Shown here: piece after piece, positions 13,427 through 19,685 of the stretch
How the letters are laid out: each line of letters begins with the position of its first letter
How positions within the stretch are numbered: the first letter of the stretch is position 1
Assembly (NCBI GenBank): GCA_016295665.1
Contig: JAEDKS010000019.1
Span: 1 to 21,229 of the forward strand
Direction: 5' to 3'
DNA from: Clostridia bacterium
GTDB taxonomy: Bacteria > Bacillota > Clostridia > Christensenellales > Aristaeellaceae
Length of the DNA: 21,229 nt
The notes under the pieces: model-generated
Seen by the model: only the letters and a program-made list of their open reading frames with translations
What the model was told of the DNA's origin: nothing
The model's database searches: none
Made by a program: the position numbers and the translations under genes

Positions 13427-14577
13427 GCCTTGAACAGCGCCTTCAGCGCAGCCTCCTCCAGGTGCACGCCGATCACGCACAGGCGGCCCGTGTAATCCGC
13501 GGTGCCGGGGCGCATCTGCAGCTCACCGGGCACATAGTCAAACTGGAACCAGCTGCCGTCCGCGCTCTGCAGGATGCCCTTGGCGCGCAGCACCTGACCG
13601 AACTCCTCCTCGTCGGAGAGCTGCTCCACCATGCCGCGAATCTCGTCCTGCTCGTAGCGACGGGCAGTCTCCACGCCGATGTTCTGGAACACCTCGTCAG
13701 CGTCGTGCTCGCCCTCGTGGTGGTGATGATGGTGGTGATGGTCATGCCCGCAGGAGCAGTGGCCGTCCTCATCCTCATGATGATGCCCGCAGCAGTGCTC
13801 GTGGTCATGATCGTCCTCATGGTCATCATCGTGGTTATGATGATGGCAGCAGCAGTGCTCATGGTCATGCTCGTGCTCATGGTCATGCTCGTGCTCATGA
13901 TGGTGGTGATGATGCTCGTCCTCGTCGTCGTCATCATCATCGTCGTCATGGTCGTGCACCAGCGCCACCTCGATGGGCTTGCTGTCCTCGATCACCCGGA
14001 GCATGGTGTCCGCGTCCAGATCATCCCAGGGGGTGGTGATGATGCGGGCGTCGGGATGCTGCTCTGCGATGAGGGCGCGGCTCTTTTCCACCCGGTCGGC
14101 GCTCAGCAGCTGCGTGCGGCTGAAGATGATGGTGGAGGCATACTTCACCTGATCCAAGAAGAACTCACCGAAGTTCTTCATGTACATCCGGCACTTGCCC
14201 GCGTCCACCACGGTGGCACAGCCGCCGATGACCACCTCGGGGTGGCGGGCCTTGCACTTCTCCACCGCCGCGATAATCTCGCTCAGCTTGCCCACGCCGG
14301 TGGGCTCCACCAGAATACGGTCGGGATTGTATTTGGCGATCAGCTCGTCGATGGCCTTCTGGAAGTCACCGGCCAGGGTGCAGCAGATGCAGCCGCTGTT
14401 CAGCTCGTCCACGACGATGCCCGCGTCCTTCATGAAGCTGCCGTCCACGCCGACCTCGCCATATTCATTTTCCAGCAGAATGACCTTCTCGCCCTTGAGG
14501 GCACCCGCCAGCAGCTTCTTGATGAGGGTCGTCTTGCCCGCGCCCAGGAAGCCGGAAATAATGTTGATCTTGACCAT
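13423..14577 (-). CDS. CobW/COG0523 metallochaperone GTPase with His-rich metal-binding insert
   Basis: A 384-residue protein with P-loop GFLGAGKTT (9-17), the metal motif SGCICC (61-66; CxCC), LVEPTGVGK (89-97) and a CobW C-terminal domain (about 295-384). Residues 208-291 form a run of His, Asp, Glu and Cys with roughly 37 His and 7 Cys (CCC 242-244, CC 262-263, CSC 274-276). Insert and CxCC motif fit a zinc (or nickel/cobalt) chaperone that couples GTP hydrolysis to metal transfer; the metal cannot be read from sequence. Start ATG 14577 follows AAGGAG at 9 bases; the open frame continues upstream to 14766 but crosses the promoter. First gene of the two-gene operon. Confidence 0.9.
   Translation of the reverse strand: MVKINIISGFLGAGKTTLIKKLLAGALKGEKVILLENEYGEVGVDGSFMKDAGIVVDELNSGCICCTLAGDFQKAIDELIAKYNPDRILVEPTGVGKLSEIIAAVEKCKARHPEVVIGGCATVVDAGKCRMYMKNFGEFFLDQVKYASTIIFSRTQLLSADRVEKSRALIAEQHPDARIITTPWDDLDADTMLRVIEDSKPIEVALVHDHDDDDDDDDEDEHHHHHHEHEHDHEHEHDHEHCCCHHHNHDDDHEDDHDHEHCCGHHHEDEDGHCSCGHDHHHHHHHHEGEHDADEVFQNIGVETARRYEQDEIRGMVEQLSDEEEFGQVLRAKGILQSADGSWFQFDYVPGELQMRPGTADYTGRLCVIGVHLEEAALKALFKA
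13705..13956 (-). repeat. Low-complexity coding repeat (His/Asp/Glu codons)
   Basis: This stretch encodes residues 208-291 of the CobW protein and consists of repeated CAT/CAC and GAC/GAG codons, with near-repeats of the plus-strand unit CATGGTCATGCTCGTG. Such DNA is prone to slippage, so insert length may vary between strains. Confidence 0.85.
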
Positions 14578-14692
14578 GTTGCGTCTCTCCTTTTGCCCAA
14601 ACACACATCGGAGCCGCCGCGCCGCACCTCCGGAGAGGCACCGCCGGACGGCCTTGGAAGGAAGGTTTGCTGTTCGCAGATCTTCGCAGGGT

Positions 14693-14721
14693 ATTATAGC
14701 ATGATGTTGCCCCGGAATCAA
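14693..14721 (-). promoter_or_regulatory. Promoter of the CobW operon
   Basis: On the minus strand, -35 TTGATT (14716-14721), a 17-bp spacer and a perfect -10 TATAAT (14693-14698). The leader is about 108 bases and can form a small hairpin near CCTCTCCGGAGG. I found no Zur-like palindrome or metal riboswitch consensus in it. Confidence 0.7.
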
Positions 14722-14764
14722 GCACGGGCCCGGGAAAATCGGTGCGGGACGGCGAATGCGGGGC

Positions 14765-14832
14765 ATCCGGGAAAGAAATCCGGTTGACGAATCCGGGTTT
14801 CTATGCTATTATCATGGTATAGGCAACCCGGA
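14765..14832 (+). promoter_or_regulatory. 13-bp-spaced ATCCGG repeats plus inverted copy at the sugar-kinase promoter
   Basis: ATCCGG starts at 14765, 14778 and 14791, exactly 13 bp apart, flanking and spanning the -35. TCCGGGTT (14792-14799) is matched by the inverted AACCCGGA (14825-14832), placing a dyad symmetrically around the -10. The layout suggests a regulator site controlling the kinase gene; the regulator is not identified. Confidence 0.45.
14784..14812 (+). promoter_or_regulatory. Promoter of the KDG kinase-like gene
   Basis: -35 TTGACG (14784-14789), a 17-bp spacer and -10 TATTAT (14807-14812), each 5 of 6 matches. The transcript would have a leader of about 90 bases. Together with the divergent CobW promoter it accounts for the 331-bp gap 14578-14908, which holds no gene. 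Confidence 0.75.
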
Positions 14833-14908
14833 AAGTATGCAACGACATCAGAAAACCTCTGCGCAGGGTATCCGCAGGCCATCCTGAAGAAGAAAAGGAG
14901 CAATGACC

Positions 14909-15997
14909 ATGGTACACGGCAATCCGCTGCTTCGAGAAACAGAAACCGGCAAGAAGTTCATCACCATGGGTGAGATCATGCTGCGTCTGACCCCGCCCAA
15001 CTATGAGAAAATCCGCATGGCCTCCAGCTTTGAGGCCAGCTATGGCGGCTCCGAGGCCAACATCGCGCTGGCGCTGGCGAACCTGGGCGTGGACTCCACC
15101 TTCTTCTCCGTGGTGCCCAACAACAGCCTGGGCAAGAGCGCGGTGCGCTGGCTGCGCTCCAACGACGTGCACTGCACGCCCATGATCCTCGCCACCGAGG
15201 AGGAGACGCCCTCCCATCGTCTGGGCACCTACTATCTGGAGACCGGCTACGGCATTCGTCCCAGCAAGGTGATCTATGACCGCAAGCACTCCAGCCTGAC
15301 CGAGTATGACTTCTCTGGCGTGGATCTGCCCGCGCTGCTGGAGGGCTTTGACTGGCTGCACCTCTCCGGTATCACCCCCGCGCTGGCGCCCAACTGCGCC
15401 AAGCTGGTGATGGATATGCTCCGCGTTGCCAAGGAAAAGGGACTGACCGTGTCCTTTGACGGCAACTTCCGCTCCCGCCTGTGGACCTGGGAGCAGGCGC
15501 GGGACTTCTGCACGGAGTGCCTGCCCTACGTGGACATCCTGCTGGGCATCGAGCCCTATCATCTGTGGAAGGACGAGAACGACCACAGCAAGGGTGACTG
15601 GAAGGACGGCATCCCCATGCAGCCCAGCTACGAGGAGCAGGACGAGGTGTTCCAGCACTTCATCGAGCGCTATCCGAACCTGAAGTGCATCGCCCGCCAC
15701 GTCCGCTATGCCCACTCCGGCTCGGAGAACAGCCTGAAGGCCTATATGTGGTACGAGGGCCACACCTTCGAGAGCAAGCTGTTCACCTTCAACATCCTGG
15801 ATCGCGTGGGCGGCGGCGACGCCTTTGCCTCCGGCCTGATCTACGCCATGATCCACGACTACAAGCCCATGGACATGCTGAACTTCGCGGTGGCGTCCTC
15901 GGTGATCAAGCACACCATCCACGGCGATGCCAACATCACCGATGACGTGAAGTCCATCCGGAACTTGATGAACATGAACTACGACATCAAGCGGTAA
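14909..15997 (+). CDS. kdgK: PfkB-family sugar kinase, probable 2-keto-3-deoxygluconate kinase
   Basis: A 362-residue ribokinase-fold enzyme, slightly longer than the usual 310-340. The N-terminal PfkB region is GGSEANIALALANLG (46-60). The KDG-kinase-like FDGNFRSRLW (183-192) binds the substrate, and DRVGGGDAFASG (298-309) carries the catalytic Asp304 and anion hole. KDG kinase phosphorylates 2-keto-3-deoxygluconate to KDPG, late in glucuronate/galacturonate breakdown, which fits the beta-glucuronidase elsewhere in the window. Assignment among PfkB kinases rests on overall pattern, so another sugar substrate is possible. ATG 14903 lies only 2 bases from AAAGGAG, while ATG 14909 has 8-base spacing and is chosen. 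It is monocistronic, ending at a strong terminator. Confidence 0.78.
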   Translation: MVHGNPLLRETETGKKFITMGEIMLRLTPPNYEKIRMASSFEASYGGSEANIALALANLGVDSTFFSVVPNNSLGKSAVRWLRSNDVHCTPMILATEEETPSHRLGTYYLETGYGIRPSKVIYDRKHSSLTEYDFSGVDLPALLEGFDWLHLSGITPALAPNCAKLVMDMLRVAKEKGLTVSFDGNFRSRLWTWEQARDFCTECLPYVDILLGIEPYHLWKDENDHSKGDWKDGIPMQPSYEEQDEVFQHFIERYPNLKCIARHVRYAHSGSENSLKAYMWYEGHTFESKLFTFNILDRVGGGDAFASGLIYAMIHDYKPMDMLNFAVASSVIKHTIHGDANITDDVKSIRNLMNMNYDIKR

Positions 15998-16013
15998 GCG
16001 CGGATGTCGGCGG

Positions 16014-16040
16014 GGAGCGCTATGGGTGGCGCTCCTTTTT
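16014..16040 (+). terminator. Intrinsic terminator after the sugar kinase
   Basis: GGAGCGC (16014-16020), an 8-base loop, GCGCTCC (16029-16035), then TTTTT (16036-16040). It is a canonical stem and U-tract 17 bases after the stop. Confidence 0.93.
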
Positions 16041-16079
16041 CCATGCCCGGAGAACGCGCCTGCCCCGCATGCGGCCCCA

Positions 16080-16108
16080 TTGACCGGCACCCGATTCCGT
16101 GGCATAAT
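16080..16108 (+). promoter_or_regulatory. Promoter of addB
   Basis: -35 TTGACC (16080-16085), a 17-bp spacer and -10 CATAAT (16103-16108), each 5 of 6 matches, 22 bases before the ATG. The leader is very short and contains AGAGGAGG. Confidence 0.7.
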
Positions 16109-16130
16109 ATCACCAGAGGAGGCGGGCGAG

Positions 16131-19100
16131 ATGCAGAAGGTTCACATCCTGGGGGGCCGGGCGGGGCAGATCATTCCCTGGCTGCTGCCGCTGATAGGCA
16201 GGGGGCATGAGGCAGGGCGGCCCGTGCTGCTGCTGGTGCCGGAGCAGTACACCCTGCAGGCGGAGCGGGAGCTGGTGGAGGGTCTGCACCTTCCTGGAAT
16301 GCTGTCCATGGAGGTGCTGTCGCCCCGAAGGCTGATGAGCCGGGTACGGGAGCGCGCGGGCAGCAGCGGGCTGGCGCCTCTGGATGAGCGCGGGCGCTGC
16401 ATGGCGCTGCGGCAGGCCCTGCAGCACTGCGGGGCGGAGCTGAGCTACTATCGCAGCGTGGCGGAGCAGCCCGGTCTGCCCGCCCGGCTGTCGGCGCTGC
16501 TGGCGGACATGGAGAAGGCGGGCATGACGCCCGAGGTGCTGCGGGAGCATGCGGAACGCCTGCCGGAGGGGGCCACACGGGCCAAGGAGCATGATCTGGC
16601 CCTGATCTGGGCGGCGTACCGGGAGCTGATGGCGGGCCGCTTTGCGGACGAGATCGACCAGCAGCTGGAAACGGCGGCCCGGGTGCGTCGCAGCGGGGTC
16701 GTCCGGGGAGCGGACGTGTACGTCTACGGCTTTGACGTGCTGCCCCAGACCATGCTGGAGCTGCTGTGTGAGGTCGCCCGGGACGCGGCGAGCCTGACCG
16801 TCACCCTGGTCATGGATGCCGCCGACGCGCCGGACGGACGGCTGTTCATGACGCAGCGGCACGCGGCAATGGGTCTGATGCAGCGCCTGGAGCTGGAGGG
16901 CATCCCCAGCGATCTGCGCTATCTGCCCCGGCGGACGCTGGAGCGGGATCCGGCGCTGACCCATCTGGAGCGCTATCTGTTCTCCCGGGAGGAGGTGCCC
17001 TTCGAGGGCGCGGGGGACGCCATCTCGGTTCACGAGGCCGCCAACCCCTATGCCGAGGCCTCCTACGCGGCGCAGCAGCTCCGCTCATGGCACGAGCAGG
17101 GGATTCCGTGGGGCGCCATGGCGGTGGCGCTGGCAGGGGACGAGCTGCTGGCGGGCACCCTGGCGGTGACCCTGCAGGCCTCGGGCATTCCGCACTACAT
17201 CGCCCGCAAGGACAGCGCCCTGCGCCATGGCCTGTGCCGGCTGCTGGTCAGCGCGGCGCGGGCGGCGGCGAATGGCTATGCGGCGCAGGATGTGCTGAGC
17301 GTCGCCAAGAGCGGCTTCTCCCCGCTGACGGATGGGGAGGCCATGCTGCTGGAAAACTATGCCGTGGAGAACGGCATCAACCGGGGCAAGTGGCTCCGTC
17401 CCTTCACCCGGGGCACGGATGCCGGGAAGCTGGAGCCCCTGCGGCAGCGGCTCATGGCGCCGCTCGTGGCGTTCCATGACCGGCTGCGGGATGCCCGGAG
17501 CGCGACCGCGTCTATGGAAACGGTGTTCCGTCTGCTGGAGGACGTGGGCGCCTATGACGCACTGATGCGCCGGGAGCAGGCGCTTTTGGAGCGCGGCATG
17601 CAGGCCGAGGCCGCGCAGAACCGGCAGGTCTGGGCGCTCATCATGGGTCTGCTGGATCAGCTGCATGGGCTGCTGGGGGAGAAGCGGGCCGCGCTGAAGG
17701 ATGTGGCGGGGTATCTGGAGGCGGGTCTGACCTCCTCCGCCATCAGCGCCCTGCCACCCGAGCCGGACACGGTGATGATCGGCGAGGCAGGCCATCTGAT
17801 GACCGGTGAGCTTGACGCGCTGATTCTGATGGGCATGCAGGACGGCGTGACCGCCGGGGGCATGGACAGCCTGCTGACCGAGCGGGAGCGGGCCGCGCTG
17901 ACGGAGGCGGTGCATCGCCCGGTGGGCATGACGCGGGCGGAGCAGAACGCCCTGCGTCAGTCGGACTTCTACCGCACCATGGCGCTGCCACGGCGCAGGC
18001 TGCTGCTTACCTGGTCTGCGGGCAGTCAGGACGGCGCGGCGATGCGCTGCGCGGGGCTGATTGACGACCTGAAGCGGCTGTTTCCGGCAATGCCCGTGAC
18101 CGGCGGCGTGACGGCGGACGGGCGCGGCGATGCGCCCCTGTCGCCGGAGACGGCGCTGGAGGGGCTGGCGCTGCGGCTGCGGGACGTGGCGGACGGCAGA
18201 AGCACGGGATTGGACGCGCGCTGGCAGGAGGCGCTGCGCTACCTGTGGCAGAGCGAGCGCTGGCATGACCGCACCCGGATGCTGGTGGACAGCCTGAGCG
18301 CCCGGGTGGAGGCGGGCACCCTGACCGGTGCGCAGACGAAGCGCCTGTTCACGCAGGACACGGTGTCCATCAGCCGCCTGGAGGAGTTCGCCTCCTGCCC
18401 CTACCGGCATTTCGTGGATTATGGCCTCAAGCCGGTGGCGCGCCGGGACTTCGCCTTTCAGCCCGATGAGCGGGGTAACTTCTTCCATGAGGCGCTGCAG
18501 CGCTATGCGACCCTGGCCTCGGCGCTGCCGGAGTGGCCCCAGGTGGATGACGACACCATCGACCGACTGGTGGATCAGGCGCTGACGCCCCTGACCGATG
18601 CCTGGGAGAGCGGCCCCCTGCGGGAGGATGCCATGGGCAGAAGCCTGGGCGAGGAGTACATCCGCAGCGTGCGGCGCAGCGCCTGGATGTTCACCCGGCA
18701 TGCCCGGAACAGCCGCTTCACCACCGTGGGCGCGGAGGTGCGCTTCGGGGAGGAGAGCGGTCTGCCCCCGGTGATCCTGACACTGAAGGACGGGCGGCGG
18801 GTGGCCCTGCGGGGCACCATCGACCGCATCGACCGCTTTGAGGGCGACCGGGGCGTGTACCTGCGGGTGGTGGACTACAAGAGCAGCCAGCGCACCCTGG
18901 AGCCGGTGCGGATGTGGTACGGCCTGCAGCTGCAGCTGCTGCTCTACCTGAAGGCCGCGGAGCAGAGCGTGCCGGGGGCGCTGCCGGCGGGCGCGTTCTA
19001 CTTCACCGTGCAGGATCCCATGGTCACCTCACCGCAGGACATCAAGGCCGAGGCGGAGCGCCTGATCGCACGCGAGATGCGGCTCCGGGGCGTGGTGCTG

Positions 19101-19475
19101 GCGGAGACGGAGGTGGTGGAGGCCATGGACGCGGACCTGCCGGAGTACTCGCTGGGCAAGGTGTTCAACAAGGACGGCTCCGTTGCCTGGACGGCGCAGG
19201 CCTACGACCTGGATGCCATGCACGGCCTGCTGAACCACGCGGCCCGTACCGCAGCCGACCTGGCGGACGGCATCCGCTCCGGCTGCATCGACATCGCGCC
19301 CGCGCAGATTGATCAGTGGAGCGCCTGTACCTGGTGTCCCTATGCCGGCATCTGCGGTAGGGACACCTCCCGTCCCGGTGGCGAGCCCCGGGTGCTGGAG
19401 GCGGAGGAAAGGGAAACGCTGATGCGGAAAATGACCCGGGGGGATCAGCCGCAGGACGCGGATGAAAATCCGTGA
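16131..19475 (+). CDS. addB: AddB (RexB-like) helicase-nuclease subunit
   Basis: A 1114-residue protein, close to the 1100-1170 of AddB. AddAB processes DNA double-strand ends for recombination; AddB supplies one nuclease domain and recognises Chi. The nuclease motif is GTIDRID near 895 with VVDYKS (D915, K917). The four cysteines of the iron-sulphur staple are C756 (FASCPYRHF) and C1066-x2-C1069-x5-C1075 (CTWCPYAGIC), the same spacing as in Bacillus subtilis AddB. The N-terminal nucleotide loop is degenerate: GGRAGQIIP replaces GRSGSGKT, although LLLVPEQYTLQAE, the next conserved block, is intact. ATP binding at this site is therefore doubtful. Start ATG 16131 has GGAGG upstream; the longer open frame to 16026 crosses the promoter. 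AddA normally follows directly but is not found in this window. Confidence 0.9.
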   Translation: MQKVHILGGRAGQIIPWLLPLIGRGHEAGRPVLLLVPEQYTLQAERELVEGLHLPGMLSMEVLSPRRLMSRVRERAGSSGLAPLDERGRCMALRQALQHCGAELSYYRSVAEQPGLPARLSALLADMEKAGMTPEVLREHAERLPEGATRAKEHDLALIWAAYRELMAGRFADEIDQQLETAARVRRSGVVRGADVYVYGFDVLPQTMLELLCEVARDAASLTVTLVMDAADAPDGRLFMTQRHAAMGLMQRLELEGIPSDLRYLPRRTLERDPALTHLERYLFSREEVPFEGAGDAISVHEAANPYAEASYAAQQLRSWHEQGIPWGAMAVALAGDELLAGTLAVTLQASGIPHYIARKDSALRHGLCRLLVSAARAAANGYAAQDVLSVAKSGFSPLTDGEAMLLENYAVENGINRGKWLRPFTRGTDAGKLEPLRQRLMAPLVAFHDRLRDARSATASMETVFRLLEDVGAYDALMRREQALLERGMQAEAAQNRQVWALIMGLLDQLHGLLGEKRAALKDVAGYLEAGLTSSAISALPPEPDTVMIGEAGHLMTGELDALILMGMQDGVTAGGMDSLLTERERAALTEAVHRPVGMTRAEQNALRQSDFYRTMALPRRRLLLTWSAGSQDGAAMRCAGLIDDLKRLFPAMPVTGGVTADGRGDAPLSPETALEGLALRLRDVADGRSTGLDARWQEALRYLWQSERWHDRTRMLVDSLSARVEAGTLTGAQTKRLFTQDTVSISRLEEFASCPYRHFVDYGLKPVARRDFAFQPDERGNFFHEALQRYATLASALPEWPQVDDDTIDRLVDQALTPLTDAWESGPLREDAMGRSLGEEYIRSVRRSAWMFTRHARNSRFTTVGAEVRFGEESGLPPVILTLKDGRRVALRGTIDRIDRFEGDRGVYLRVVDYKSSQRTLEPVRMWYGLQLQLLLYLKAAEQSVPGALPAGAFYFTVQDPMVTSPQDIKAEAERLIAREMRLRGVVLAETEVVEAMDADLPEYSLGKVFNKDGSVAWTAQAYDLDAMHGLLNHAARTAADLADGIRSGCIDIAPAQIDQWSACTWCPYAGICGRDTSRPGGEPRVLEAEERETLMRKMTRGDQPQDADENP

Positions 19476-19504
19476 CAAACGGGAAAACTGAACGCACAGA
19501 CCAA

Positions 19505-19545
19505 AACTGGACTTTCAGAATGAAAACTGTTCTGAAAGTACAGTT
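19505..19545. repeat. 16-bp imperfect inverted repeat after addB
   Basis: AACTG-G-ACTTTCAGAA (19505-19520) pairs with TTCTGAAAGT-A-CAGTT (19530-19545), one mismatch, with a 9-base loop. It lies 30 bases after the addB stop. It lacks a good T-tract on plus (CAGTTCTCC) and has TTTT on minus. It could be a weak terminator; its low GC contrasts with the surrounding sequence. Confidence 0.55.
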
Positions 19546-19598
19546 CTCCATAACCTGAGCAAGTTTACGGGAATACCCGGCAGCGAAGCTGTGACGGC

Positions 19599-19659
19599 AA
19601 CAAATCAAGCGCCGCCGGCGGGCTTGTCCCTCGGGGGAGGGGCTGCCTGCCGGCGGCGC
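19599..19659 (-). terminator. Terminator of the peptidoglycan-binding gene
   Basis: Bases 19609-19623 pair with 19645-19659 (15 bp, one G-T pair) around a 21-base loop. On the minus strand the stem is followed by TTGATTTGTT (19599-19608). It lies 26 bases past the stop of the minus-strand gene, so it most likely ends that transcript. Confidence 0.75.
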
Positions 19660-19685
19660 AGTTGTGTCACGAACCGCAGGGGCGG

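Noticed and set aside
13700..13960. Possible CRISPR or non-coding tandem repeat
   Set aside because: Units are irregular 3-6-base codon repeats without spacers and remain in frame within the CobW protein.
14578..14692. Metal riboswitch or Zur box upstream of the CobW operon
   Set aside because: No NiCo/czcD-type consensus and no A/T-rich Zur palindrome could be found in the leader; only a small hairpin is present.
13462..14787. 441-residue plus-strand open frame with long Val/Met-rich hydrophobic stretch opposite the CobW gene
   Set aside because: The apparent membrane protein is the reverse complement of the His/Asp repeat; the minus-strand reading has all CobW motifs.
17085..18701. 538-residue minus-strand open frame opposite addB
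   Set aside because: Antisense shadow produced by GC-biased codons; composition (His, Gln, Arg, Pro-rich) does not look like a protein family.
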